The notes beneath the pieces are model-generated. The model was given only the letters and a program-made list of their open reading frames with translations. It was not told where the DNA came from and made no database searches. From positions 2,790,001 through 2,854,000 of the forward strand of contig NZ_PGER01000001.1 of the NCBI RefSeq assembly GCF_002797935.1: DNA of 64,000 bases, written 5' to 3'. Numbering within the stretch: the first letter of the stretch is position 1; each line of letters starts with the position of its first letter. Shown piece after piece: positions 44,589 through 54,291 of the stretch. The DNA comes from Flavobacterium sp. 1. Lineage in GTDB: Bacteria; Bacteroidota; Bacteroidia; Flavobacteriales; Flavobacteriaceae. Made by a program: the position numbers and the translations under genes.

Positions 44589-45097
44589 ACCTTATAAAAT
44601 TCGGTACACCAAGAGAATACTGTAACACAACAATACTGCCCCTTAATTTTAATTCTTTTAAGGCCCTTAACTTAAAGAACTTTGGTTTTTATCCCAACAA
44701 GAAATACAAATTTTGGGCAACTCAATTTAGCACATATACCAATCAAAATTACAGTTATGCCAAAGCGGCAAAAAAGGCATTATTGTCTAACAGATCCTAT
44801 AGTGCAGCGCCGGGATATGATGTTCCAGATGTGACTTATGTTGTTGAACCAATAGAAGGACTTTGGTTATTGGCGATTGACGGCAATGTGTATATTGGAA
44901 CCAAAAGAGCAAAACAATATAAGGTTTTAACGGAATTATTTTTTGAAAACCATAAAGAGAACAGTTCAATAGATAGGCCATTGCAAAATCAAATGCGCCT
45001 TTTTTTAATCATATTTGATAAGTTTAGTCACGGTACTCCAGCAAATCATTTTCAGATAGATTTAAACTCGGGAGCTATTCAAAATTTAGAAAAATAA
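44585..45097 (+). CDS. Unknown mobile-element protein coupled to the excisionase gene
   Basis: 170 residues, no signal peptide or membrane helix; MNLIKFGTPREYCNTTILPLNFNS at the N-terminus. I do not recognise it. Shared ATGA with the upstream HTH gene suggests a linked function. It could be a partner of the recombinase, an antitoxin-like or defence cargo protein; none is supported. Ends before an inverted repeat. Confidence 0.6.
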   Translation: MNLIKFGTPREYCNTTILPLNFNSFKALNLKNFGFYPNKKYKFWATQFSTYTNQNYSYAKAAKKALLSNRSYSAAPGYDVPDVTYVVEPIEGLWLLAIDGNVYIGTKRAKQYKVLTELFFENHKENSSIDRPLQNQMRLFLIIFDKFSHGTPANHFQIDLNSGAIQNLEK

Positions 45098-45105
45098 ATA
45101 TACAG

Positions 45106-45148
45106 TCTCCGTTTTTAACTTTTTTTAGACAAAGACTAAAAACGGAGA
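45106..45148. terminator. Inverted repeat between converging genes
   Basis: TCTCCGTTTTTA (45106-45117) and TAAAAACGGAGA (45137-45148) pair with a 19-nt loop; T/A runs on both sides. Likely a two-way terminator. Confidence 0.6.
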
Positions 45149-45162
45149 ATGAAAACCTGATG

Positions 45163-46233
45163 CTATTTCTTTTCTCCGTTCACAGGATTGTTACGAACAT
45201 AAGTGCTATCATCGAATTTAATTTGGTAAGGCGAATCAAAAAAGCGACTTGGCAGATAATAATCGGTGGTAATGATTTGTGCTCCGGATGTTTTAGCGGC
45301 ATTAAAATGGCTGTAATCATTGGCGCGAGCTTCTTTGGTATCTGCGTCAGCTCTGGTACGAATGAGGTATCCTTTTTTTACCAAATCAGGAATTGTTGCA
45401 TCTTCAGGATTGTTTCTAAATAAAGTCGCAGCTTCTGGTTTTCCTGGATCGGCATTCACAAAAACGGCGCGACCTTTTAATGATGGATGGTTTAAAACAT
45501 ATAAATCTCTTTTGGCTCCATTATTATCTAAAATAAATAAAAACCTTCCTTGGGCTTTTTTTAGATCAGGCCAGTTATTGTGCAATACAGCTTCTTCTAA
45601 AGTTTTGTATTTCCCTCTTACCATATCTGGTGTAATCAATTTATCGGTTCCTAATTCTTTACGAATTACTTTGTCTAAAGCATCAAACAGTTGGGGAGTA
45701 AAATCTTCAGGTTTGGTTCCAAAAAAATTAGCTTCTCCATCTTTTGGTTCTAATGTGATAAAAATAGGAATATGATTTGGATTCGCCTCAGACCATTTTT
45801 TGAGTTCTTGCAAACAGATTTCAAAAGTTAGACAAGAAGTTCTAAAGTCAATGTCCGGCATATGAAACACTTTGAAACCTGGTTTTTGCATTAATCCTTT
45901 TGGATCATACGCTTCGTTTGCTTTTACAATATCCAATCCTTTTGGATGTGCATATTTACCGCCTTTACTATCAGCATATACATCGATTTCCAGATTTCGC
46001 AATCCTTTATTCAATTGCTCAGTAAGTCCAATATGTGTGTATTGCAAGCCTTTTAGAGAACGCGAAGTGTCTTTTGCTTGTATAATACTGTATAAATCAG
46101 TTTCGATAGCTTGTCGATAACTGTTGTGCGAACCAATAACTTGTAATTGATTTATTTTTTGATTATCACTTTGTGCATTGCTATGATAAGATAGAGCGCT
46201 AGCAATTAGACATGCAAACAGAATTCGTTTCAT
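45163..46233 (-). CDS. Secreted Ca2+-dependent PI-PLC-like phosphodiesterase
   Basis: 356 residues from ATG 46233 (MKRILFACLIASALSYHSNAQ signal peptide); an upstream TTG would spoil that signal. The PLC-like TIM barrel is suggested by VIGSHNSYRQ (catalytic-type His), THIGLTEQLNKGLRNLEIDVYADSKGG and the FHMPDIDF second His region, fitting the PI-PLC-C1 (Ca2+-dependent) family. Cleaves phosphodiester bonds of inositol or related lipids outside the cell. Divergent from the sigma-FecR-SusCD locus across about 250 bp. Confidence 0.78.
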   Translation of the reverse strand: MKRILFACLIASALSYHSNAQSDNQKINQLQVIGSHNSYRQAIETDLYSIIQAKDTSRSLKGLQYTHIGLTEQLNKGLRNLEIDVYADSKGGKYAHPKGLDIVKANEAYDPKGLMQKPGFKVFHMPDIDFRTSCLTFEICLQELKKWSEANPNHIPIFITLEPKDGEANFFGTKPEDFTPQLFDALDKVIRKELGTDKLITPDMVRGKYKTLEEAVLHNNWPDLKKAQGRFLFILDNNGAKRDLYVLNHPSLKGRAVFVNADPGKPEAATLFRNNPEDATIPDLVKKGYLIRTRADADTKEARANDYSHFNAAKTSGAQIITTDYYLPSRFFDSPYQIKFDDSTYVRNNPVNGEKK

Positions 46234-46479
46234 AAATTTAATTTTAAGGATTTGTAATAGGTAGAGTTTGAGGCAATGCAATTTCAGTGTACGCTTTAGC
46301 CAACTAAATTAAAAGCAAGAACCGTTTTTAAGGTTAGCTAAAGAAAAAGAAATCGCAAACCTATCATCATTTTTAATGAATAATTAGACATTCCTTAATT
46401 GAAAGATAACCTTAAGAAATAAAATATAGAAGTAACATTTTATTATTTTACATACCTTCAAATACCACAAATTTCACCT

Positions 46480-47010
46480 ATGAAGAATACTGAAACTTTC
46501 GAGAAAATGTATACTGACTATTGGAAAAAGCTGAATACTTTTTCGTTCAAGATGACCCAGGATAAAGATTTAGCCCAAAATATTGTCCAAGATGTTTTTA
46601 TTGACCTTTGGGAGCGACATAAGGATTTAGAAATTGTTGCTATAGAAGCCTATTTGTTTCGAGCGGTAAAGAATCAGGTTTTTAAACATTATCAAAATAA
46701 TCGTTTTAATAAAACTATTATGGAAGATAAATTTGAAGATTATATTATTGACAATTTTTCTTCTGTTGAGCCTGAACTTGCGGATTTACTTTATGCATTA
46801 CTAGAAAAATTGCCAGAAAAAAGAAAAGAGGTTTTGTTGATGAATAAAATTCAGGAGATGAGCATTGATCAAATCGCTGCTGAACTCGAAATATCCAAAC
46901 AAACGGTCAAAAATCAACTTTCGGCAGCATTAAAACAACTGCGGGAAGGCTTGAAAGATTTAACTTGGATAACTCCGTATCTCATTATTTCCTATAAATT
47001 TTTTAAATAA
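46480..47010 (+). CDS. ECF-type RNA polymerase sigma factor
   Basis: 176 residues. Region 2 (DLAQNIVQDVFIDLWERH), region 4 helix-turn-helix (MSIDQIAAELEISKQTVKNQLSAALKQLR). Belongs to the FecI-like group that drives nearby TonB-receptor genes. Followed after 78 bp by its anti-sigma partner. Confidence 0.92.
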   Translation: MKNTETFEKMYTDYWKKLNTFSFKMTQDKDLAQNIVQDVFIDLWERHKDLEIVAIEAYLFRAVKNQVFKHYQNNRFNKTIMEDKFEDYIIDNFSSVEPELADLLYALLEKLPEKRKEVLLMNKIQEMSIDQIAAELEISKQTVKNQLSAALKQLREGLKDLTWITPYLIISYKFFK

Positions 47011-47088
47011 CTTTCTATTGATGTTTTCATAACATTTTTGGATAGTACGATTTTTGATTTTTAGTACTTATGGGTAACAATAAGTATT

Positions 47089-48012
47089 ATGATAAAAAGA
47101 ATTAAACATAGTTTAGAATATCTTATAGAAAAAAGCTTTCAGAAAAAAACATCTGAAAAAGAAGAAAAGTTATTGAATGATTTTGCTTTGTCAGAATATC
47201 AAAATTCCAAATGGGATGACCTTGCAATGGGAAGTAGTGAGCAAGCTTCCGTTAATATATTTGAAGGTATTCAACTTAGAATCGATAAAAAGAATACGTT
47301 TCATTTGTATCTAAAATATGTTGCTGCAGCCAGTATTGTTTTTTTAATTGGTTTGGGATTTTTATACAAGCCATCAACTTCTACCAAAAAACAATTGGTA
47401 TTTACTAGTTCATCTTTACCCAAATCAATTCAATTAAGTGATGGTTCCAAAGTTTATTTGGCAGCCAATTCAAGATTAGACTATCCTGCTCAATTTGATG
47501 AAGAGGAAAGAAAAGTCTCTTTGCGAAAAGGGAACGCTTTTTTTGAGATTGCTAAAGACAAAAAACATCCTTTTATCATTAGTTCTGGTGGTATTAAAAC
47601 AAAAGTTGTGGGAACATCATTCCATATTCAATTATCCAAATCAAAATGCGAAGTTATTGTGGTTACAGGAAGAGTGAATGTTACTGCAAAAGGGCAAAGT
47701 GTAGATTTAGTGCCTAATGAAATGGCTTCGTTTATGGCACAAAAGCTAACAAAACAACTAGCCGATGCATCTCTTTTAGTCAATTGGTATGCCAATGATG
47801 TAACTTTAAATCAAGCTACTCTTCAACAAGTGATTACCGTTTTGCAATACAAATACGGAGTGAAATTTGAATATAGCGATGAGGCTGTATTAGCCACTCC
47901 TGTTACTGTATTTATAGAAAAGGGCGCTTCTTTAAAAAGCGTTCTGCAACAAATAAATTATATAAACAATCTAAAATTTAATGTTTATGGAGAAATAGTA
48001 AAAGTGAATTAG
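47089..48012 (+). CDS. FecR-family anti-sigma factor
   Basis: 307 residues: short cytoplasmic part, one membrane helix at about 80-100 (YVAAASIVFLIGLGFLYK), then a periplasmic FecR domain (QLSDGSKVYLAANSRLDYPAQF, RKGNAFFEIAKDKKHPFIIS, VVGTSFHIQ) and a C-terminal DUF4974-like STN-binding tail. It holds the sigma factor until the SusC receptor signals substrate. Confidence 0.9.
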   Translation: MIKRIKHSLEYLIEKSFQKKTSEKEEKLLNDFALSEYQNSKWDDLAMGSSEQASVNIFEGIQLRIDKKNTFHLYLKYVAAASIVFLIGLGFLYKPSTSTKKQLVFTSSSLPKSIQLSDGSKVYLAANSRLDYPAQFDEEERKVSLRKGNAFFEIAKDKKHPFIISSGGIKTKVVGTSFHIQLSKSKCEVIVVTGRVNVTAKGQSVDLVPNEMASFMAQKLTKQLADASLLVNWYANDVTLNQATLQQVITVLQYKYGVKFEYSDEAVLATPVTVFIEKGASLKSVLQQINYINNLKFNVYGEIVKVN

Positions 48013-48085
48013 AAATCAAAAAAAAGCAGTTGCTGAGAACAACTGCGATTAAAAATTAAGCATCGTAAAAACAATTACTTAAATT

Positions 48086-51000
48086 ATGTATTTTAAACTA
48101 ACCTATCTATCTCTAAAGAGGATCTTCTTTTTATCGTTGGCATTACTGTCCTTTCAAAGTGGCCACAGTACAGTCATTTTTCTTAAAAATTCAAATGTAA
48201 AAAATAAAATAGAAAAAGCAACACTTGTTTCTATTTTTTCAAAGTTGAGCCATCAAACGGGCTACAAATTCAGTTATGGTGAAGCCATAATCGCTGATAA
48301 TACCGTATATACTGTAAATTATGCAAACGAGTCTGTAACATTAATCTTAGAAGACCTTTCTAAAAAAGCAAATTTTAATTATAACATTAATGGCAAATTA
48401 GTTTTAATCAAAAAAGCTGTTGCTGTTGCTGCAAACAGAAAAGCAGTTGAAAAAAGCACAGTAAAAGGAAAAGTGGTTGATGAAAATGGTGTGCCTATTC
48501 CAGGTGTAACTGTTTTAGAAAGCAATACTTCAAACTTTGTGGTTACTGGTTATGATGGTGATTTTGAACTTTTAGTCACAGACAGTAAAACGATACAGCT
48601 GTCTTATATGGGCTATAAAACTAAAACAGTTACTATTCAAAACAGTTTTATGACTATTTCATTAGAACCCAACACTTCCGAATTAAGCGAAGTACTAGTA
48701 GTGGGTTATGGTAAACAATCTAAAAAAGATGTAACAGGAGCAGTAACACAATTAGAAGCTGCCAATTTTAGACAAGGAATTACGATTTCACCAGATGCTT
48801 TGCTGCAGGGAAAAGTGGCGGGAGTTAGAGTGGTAAGTACTAGTGGTGAACCAGGAGCTGGAGTGAATGTTACCATTCGTGGAGTTGGATCGATCAGAAG
48901 TGGAAGTACTCCTTTGTTTGTTGTTGACGGAGTTCCTTTGTCTAATGATGAAGTAAGTCCTGCGGGAAGTAATGTTGGTTTTGGGACTTCATCGGCTAAG
49001 AATCCTTTAAATTTTTTGAATGCAAGCGATATAGAATCGATAACAGTTTTAAAAGACGCTTCTGCTGCAGCGATATATGGAGCGAGAGGTTCTAATGGAG
49101 TGGTACTTGTTACTACAAAAAAAGGATCAAAAGGAGATGCAACACTTACTCTTGATACTTATATGGGGATTTCAACTGTGGCGAATAAGCTTGATGTCTT
49201 AAATGCAGATCAATATCGAAAAGCAATAACAGACCCTGCTTTTGACCATGGCAGTACTACCGATTGGCAAGATGTGATTTATAGAACAGCAATTACAAAA
49301 AATAATGCTTTGTCATTTTCTAAACAAACCGCATCAGGAAATTATTATGCTTCATTGGCACAAATGGATCAGGAAGGGGTTATTAATAACAGTAATTTTA
49401 AACGTCTTTCTGGTAGAATCAATGCTGCCGAATCATTTCTGGACAACAAACGTTTGAGAGTAAAAATGAATCTTACAGCCAGTGAAACTAAAGATGATGG
49501 TGTACCTACCAGCGATGACGGAGGATCCAATGGACAATTAATTGTACATACTTTAATGGCTAACCCGACTAGATCTGTTTTCGATAAAAATGGAGATTAT
49601 ACCAATTTTAATATGAATGCGCATTATAATCCAGCTTATTTATTGAGCATTTATGAGGATCAGACACGCACGCTACGAGTTTTAGGAAATGTAGAAACTT
49701 CTTTCCGAATTGTTAACGGATTGGAATACAAATTCAATTTAGGGATTGATCGTTCGACATCTGAGAGAAACACAACTATTTACCCCAATTTAACCGATTT
49801 GAACCCAAAGGGGAAATATGTTCAAAGTAATCTTGATACCAAAAACACTTTGGTAGATCAATACTTAACTTATAATTTGTTATTAGACAAGCATAAAATA
49901 GAAGTTTTAGGAGGCTTCTCCTATCAAAAATTTGAAAATTCAGGTACTACTTTCAGCGTTGATGGCATAGCCGTCAAAGGTACCGGAGTTAAACCTGAAT
50001 ACAATCCTGGTTTCGCAGGAACACAATCAGGAGTTTCTGGTTATGCTCAAGAAAATGAATTGCAATCATATTTTGGAAGAGTAAATTATACTTTAGAGGA
50101 TAAGTATCTTTTAACAGCTTCGATGAGAGCAGACGGTTCGACTCGTTTTGGAGAGAATAATAAGTATGGTTACTTTCCTTCATTTGCTTTAGGATGGAAT
50201 ATCTCTAAAGAAAATTTCTTCAAAGATTCTTCGTCAATTGACAACTTAAAATTAAGAGCCAGTTGGGGAGAAACGGGAAATCAAGAGGTGGAAAATAAAA
50301 TTACACAAGCTAGTTATTCTTTATCTGGAGCTGACGGCTATTATTTATACAGTGATTTAAACTTGGTAAATGGAATTTCAGTAAACAGAACTCCAAATCC
50401 CGATTTAAAATGGGAAGTGGTAACGCAGTATAATCTAGGATTGGACTTTAATTTATGGAAAGACAAGTTTTATGGTACATTCGATTACTTTAATAAAACT
50501 ACTACTGATGCAATTCTGAATATTCCTTCACAAGCATTAAGTCCAACTACTACTATTTGGACAAATATTGATGGTAAAATTGTCAATAAAGGTTTTGAGA
50601 TTATGTTGGGCTCAAAAATAATTGATTCTAAAGATTTTACTTGGAACGTAGATTTAAACGGTGCCACTTTGGATAATGAAATTCAAGACTTGCCAGTTTC
50701 AGAAATCTTGACAGGAACCATTTCTGGCCCTGGTCAATCAGGTGTATATGCCAATATTTACAAAAGCGGTTATGCTGCTGGTTCTTTCTATCTTTTAGAC
50801 CATATTGGTTTTGATTCAAAAGGCGCTAATATCTTCAGAGATACTAATGGTGATGGTAAAATTGATAATAGTGACCGAATAATTATTGAGGGCGCATTAC
50901 CAACGTTTTATTATGGTTTTAATAGTGATATGAAATACAGAAATTTCAGTTTTTCATTTTCAATAATTGGACAATCAGGAGGTTATTTGCTGAATAATAC

Positions 51001-51367
51001 TGGATTAAATGCTTTGAATATTAATAATCTGGCTTCTGATCGAAATGTTGCTACAGATTATTACGAATCTGGTGCAAACCCTGCAAATTCGCCGATTTTG
51101 TCTACTCTTTTTTTAGAGAAATCGGATTTTATTCGATTAAATACAGCTCGTATAGGATATAATTTTGATCTAAAACAAATCACTTGGTTAAATGGTTTGA
51201 CGCTTTATGTCACAGGTCAAAATTTGATTACCATTACGAAATATTCTGGATATGATCCATTAATTAATAGTCCTAAATCAAGCGGTGGAAATCAATCATT
51301 AGGAATTGATTATGCTAGTTATCCAACTTCCAGAACGTTCAGTTTTGGAGTAACTTTAAAATTATAA
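48086..51367 (+). CDS. SusC/RagA TonB-dependent outer-membrane receptor with signalling domain
   Basis: 1093 residues. Signal peptide, STN signalling domain (~45-110), a carboxypeptidase-regulatory-like domain (KGKVVDENGVPIPGVTVLE), TonB box region (LSEVLVVGYGKQSKKDVTGAV), plug and 22-strand barrel ending FSFGVTLKL. Together with SusD it takes up oligomers; the STN domain signals to FecR. The cargo is unknown. Confidence 0.95.
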   Translation: MYFKLTYLSLKRIFFLSLALLSFQSGHSTVIFLKNSNVKNKIEKATLVSIFSKLSHQTGYKFSYGEAIIADNTVYTVNYANESVTLILEDLSKKANFNYNINGKLVLIKKAVAVAANRKAVEKSTVKGKVVDENGVPIPGVTVLESNTSNFVVTGYDGDFELLVTDSKTIQLSYMGYKTKTVTIQNSFMTISLEPNTSELSEVLVVGYGKQSKKDVTGAVTQLEAANFRQGITISPDALLQGKVAGVRVVSTSGEPGAGVNVTIRGVGSIRSGSTPLFVVDGVPLSNDEVSPAGSNVGFGTSSAKNPLNFLNASDIESITVLKDASAAAIYGARGSNGVVLVTTKKGSKGDATLTLDTYMGISTVANKLDVLNADQYRKAITDPAFDHGSTTDWQDVIYRTAITKNNALSFSKQTASGNYYASLAQMDQEGVINNSNFKRLSGRINAAESFLDNKRLRVKMNLTASETKDDGVPTSDDGGSNGQLIVHTLMANPTRSVFDKNGDYTNFNMNAHYNPAYLLSIYEDQTRTLRVLGNVETSFRIVNGLEYKFNLGIDRSTSERNTTIYPNLTDLNPKGKYVQSNLDTKNTLVDQYLTYNLLLDKHKIEVLGGFSYQKFENSGTTFSVDGIAVKGTGVKPEYNPGFAGTQSGVSGYAQENELQSYFGRVNYTLEDKYLLTASMRADGSTRFGENNKYGYFPSFALGWNISKENFFKDSSSIDNLKLRASWGETGNQEVENKITQASYSLSGADGYYLYSDLNLVNGISVNRTPNPDLKWEVVTQYNLGLDFNLWKDKFYGTFDYFNKTTTDAILNIPSQALSPTTTIWTNIDGKIVNKGFEIMLGSKIIDSKDFTWNVDLNGATLDNEIQDLPVSEILTGTISGPGQSGVYANIYKSGYAAGSFYLLDHIGFDSKGANIFRDTNGDGKIDNSDRIIIEGALPTFYYGFNSDMKYRNFSFSFSIIGQSGGYLLNNTGLNALNINNLASDRNVATDYYESGANPANSPILSTLFLEKSDFIRLNTARIGYNFDLKQITWLNGLTLYVTGQNLITITKYSGYDPLINSPKSSGGNQSLGIDYASYPTSRTFSFGVTLKL

Positions 51368-51370
51368 ATT

Positions 51371-53143
51371 ATGAAAACAAACACAATTTTCAATATAAAA
51401 ACAGTGGCACTATTCTCTTTTATTTTACTGTTTAGCAACTGCACTAATTTGGACGAAGTGGTTTTAGACGAGGTGCTTGGGGATAATGCTTCTAATCCGG
51501 CTGGAGCATTAGCAGCAGCTTATGATCGATTAGGGGACAGGACCTTTGTAGATCATGGATGTATTTTTTCTTTGCAGGAATATACCACAGACGTTGCAAT
51601 TTTACCAACTCGCGGAAGTGATTGGGGAGATGGTGGAAAATGGAGAGCAATGCATGAATTTACTTGGGCACCAGACAATGCTATCATTACAGATAACTGG
51701 AATTTATTAACGAATGGAATAACCCGTTCTTTAACAGCCATTCAATCAGTTCAGGAGAGTTCTATTCCTGAGAAAAAATTGTTTTTAGCCGAAGCCAAAG
51801 GACTTTTAGCCTATTATACTTATACTACTTTGGATTTATTTGGACAAGCACCATATAGAGATCCAAGTAATCCAAATGGCCCATTGCAAATTCTAAAATC
51901 CGAAACAGAAATCGATAATTTGATTATCCAAGTTGAAGCTTTATTGCCAGATTTGGCTGATTTGGGTCAGCAATCAACTCATCATGGTCGATTTACAAAA
52001 CAAGCGGCTTATGGTTTATTGAGTGCAATGTATTTAAATCGTGCGGTGTATAAAGATCGTTACAATGCTGCATCCAGTTTTAATTTTAATGAGACAGCCG
52101 TAAGCGGAACAGGAACGGATATGGATAAAGTTATTTATTATACTTCTTTGTTAATCGATTCTGGGAAATTTAAATTAGAGAGCAATTACTTTAAAAATTT
52201 CTCTATTGATAATACTAACGGATCTGAGCTGATTTTTGCCATTGTGCAAAAGATTGATTATGTTCGAAACGGGTCTAATAGTTTTGCTTATGTTAGTATG
52301 GAGCGTAACCAAAGAACCTCGGCAGCCAACAGAGGAACAAATGCAGCCTGTACAACACCCGAATTTTACGCTAGTTGGAACGGAAATCATGATGACCCTA
52401 GATTTCAAAGAAATTATCAGTATTCAGATGGCACATGGTTTATGAATGATGGTACTACACCAAGTGTTCCTGCTACCGACATTGTACCTAAAAGTGCAGG
52501 ATTACCTTGGTTTCATTTTAATATGGGGTTAGTAGTAGGACCGCAATATGGGCCTAAGCTATTGTCAACAGGAGGATTTGAAATGACGGCTGATAATCGT
52601 ATTAAAGTTTCTCCTTTATATATGGAAAAAAGTTCAACTACCCGAATGGATTTTACTCCTGAGTTGATTTTTAATAACCCATCGCAAGCTATTTTTTCTC
52701 AAAATCAAATCAATCAAGGGGTTAGAGTATTTAAATTTGAATTTGATCCAGAAGAAGGAAATGGTTCCAGTAATGTAGATATCCCATTATATCGTTTGGG
52801 AGGAATTTATACGATGAGAGCCGAAGCCTATTTTAGAAAAGGATCAATTGCTTCAGCACTTGCCGACATCAATATGTTACGTACTAGTAGAACTAGGGAA
52901 TCTCTGTTTGGAAATGCTCCAGGAAAGGCACTCATAGCTTTAGATAAAGAATCGCTTTATAAAGAATTAGGATTCGAAATGTACTGGGAAATGTACAGAC
53001 GACCACAAATGATTCGTTTTGGAAAATTTGATTTGCCTTATACTGCAAAACCGGCTTCAGAGCCATTCAGAAGAGTTTTCCCTATTCCGCAAGCAACTAT
53101 TGATGTTACTAAGGAATTCAAACAGAATCAAGGGTACAATTAG
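51371..53143 (+). CDS. SusD/RagB substrate-binding lipoprotein
   Basis: 590 residues with lipoprotein Cys at residue 24 (LLFSNCTNLDE). SusD fold of TPR-like helices (LLAYYTYTTLDLFGQAPYRDP, GIYTMRAEAYFRKGSIASALADINMLRTSR) and a typical C-terminus (FEMYWEMYRRPQMIRFGKFD). Starts 3 bp after the SusC stop. Surface-exposed lid of the SusCD pair. Confidence 0.93.
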   Translation: MKTNTIFNIKTVALFSFILLFSNCTNLDEVVLDEVLGDNASNPAGALAAAYDRLGDRTFVDHGCIFSLQEYTTDVAILPTRGSDWGDGGKWRAMHEFTWAPDNAIITDNWNLLTNGITRSLTAIQSVQESSIPEKKLFLAEAKGLLAYYTYTTLDLFGQAPYRDPSNPNGPLQILKSETEIDNLIIQVEALLPDLADLGQQSTHHGRFTKQAAYGLLSAMYLNRAVYKDRYNAASSFNFNETAVSGTGTDMDKVIYYTSLLIDSGKFKLESNYFKNFSIDNTNGSELIFAIVQKIDYVRNGSNSFAYVSMERNQRTSAANRGTNAACTTPEFYASWNGNHDDPRFQRNYQYSDGTWFMNDGTTPSVPATDIVPKSAGLPWFHFNMGLVVGPQYGPKLLSTGGFEMTADNRIKVSPLYMEKSSTTRMDFTPELIFNNPSQAIFSQNQINQGVRVFKFEFDPEEGNGSSNVDIPLYRLGGIYTMRAEAYFRKGSIASALADINMLRTSRTRESLFGNAPGKALIALDKESLYKELGFEMYWEMYRRPQMIRFGKFDLPYTAKPASEPFRRVFPIPQATIDVTKEFKQNQGYN

Positions 53144-53162
53144 TTTTTTGTTAGTTTTTTGT

Positions 53163-53196
53163 AAAAAGCCTGCTCTAAAAAAGAGCAGGCTTTTTT
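53163..53196 (+). terminator. Terminator of the SusCD operon
   Basis: AAAAGCCTGCTCT (53164-53176) pairs with AGAGCAGGCTTTT (53182-53194) plus T6. Confidence 0.88.
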
Positions 53197-53474
53197 ATGG
53201 TCTGAATAATTTGTGCTTTTATGATTTTTCTAAAGCACTTAGCAACGCTGAGATAAATAATAGCATAAACATTGTTTACTTTTTTGCTAAAAAACTTTTT
53301 TTATCTGAAATATAAAATTTATAATTCAGATAAAAGCTTTAAATCTTGCAATAAAAGGTTCTGTTTTTACCCCATGAGGTCCATATAAAATCTTATGAAC
53401 GATTGATGAGTTTTTTGTTTTTAGGTGCAAGTTTTGCTGGGGTTAAATCTAGTAAATCGAATTTTCACTGTGAA
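53197..53474. other. Gene-free stretch after the SusCD locus
   Basis: AT-rich, with one inverted repeat TTTTTATCTGAA (53297-53308) / TTCAGATAAAA (53325-53335). No coding sequence seen. Confidence 0.45.
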
Positions 53475-53717
53475 TTATTGGAATTTGTTTTTGTATTGTT
53501 CTGCGACAGTAATTCGCTGTTTGTTGATGATAACTTGGTTTCGTTCTATTTCTTCAATCTTGTCTAAAGCCACAATAAAGGAACGGTGAATTCTCATGAA
53601 TTTGAATTCTGGTAATTCTTCTTCCAATGATTTTAAACTCATTAAAGTTAGTAAGGTTTTGGGCTGATTCGCGAGCCTGATTTTTATGTAATCTTTCAAT
53701 ACTTCAAAATATAACGC
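53475..53717 (-). pseudogene. LytTR DNA-binding domain remnant
   Basis: Reads ALYFEVLKDYIKIRL...SLKSLEEELPEFKFMRIHRSFIVALDKIEEIERNQVIINKQRITVAEQYKNKF, the C-terminal LytTR domain of a response regulator. A full regulator has ~240 residues, so the receiver domain is missing; a stop codon (53718-53720) cuts the frame upstream, and no ATG opens it. Broken, probably from an AlgR/AgrA-type regulator. Confidence 0.75.
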
Positions 53718-53943
53718 TTATTGGGAAAATTGGCTACTATTATCGACTGCAGGTTTAGCTAATGGTTTCATTTTAGGAGATGAATTTTGCTAAAGACTAT
53801 AAGTCTAAAATACTTACCATCTTTTCCAGAACCCAAAAGGCGCAACATGATTATAAAAAAGTACTAAAGTCTTTAAAAATAAAGGTTCAGGGCTTTAATT
53901 GTCTCACATCAAAGGTGTATGTTGTGTTTGCAAACATAAAGAT

Positions 53944-54291
53944 ATGATTATCGACAAAGTTACAACATCTTCAAAAAACCTAATTCCTTTTGGACGATTA
54001 AAGTTAATTTACAAGGCACTATTCAAGAAAGAGTTGCCTAAATTCATTGACCAACAGCTAGGTTGTCGTAATATTCGAGCCGAAAATTCGTATTCAGACA
54101 TTGTTTTGTCATTATTAGGAAACGCACTCTACCAAGGTAGTTATATAGCTGATTTAAAATAGTTAGAGAAAAAATTCAACAATTAATATTTTAAGAATAT
54201 TCTTTCTGCCGATACTGTTGAATATGCTTGTCAAGAATTGAAGTTACCTAATGCAATTAAACATCTAACTCAGGAATCGAGCATCCAATAA
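53944..54291 (+). pseudogene. IS1380-family transposase remnant
   Basis: LIPFGRLKLIYKALFKKELPKFIDQQLGCRN...ENSYSDIVLSLLGNALYQGSYIADLK followed, in the same frame past three stops (54160-54162, 54184-54186, 54289-54291), by SADTVEYACQELKLPN, matches the N-terminal third of flavobacterial IS1380 transposases. Decay is by nonsense changes, not frameshift. The catalytic DDE part is absent. Confidence 0.7.

Noticed and set aside
45320..45775. 151-codon plus-strand ORF
   Set aside because: Antisense to the PI-PLC-like gene; shadow frame.
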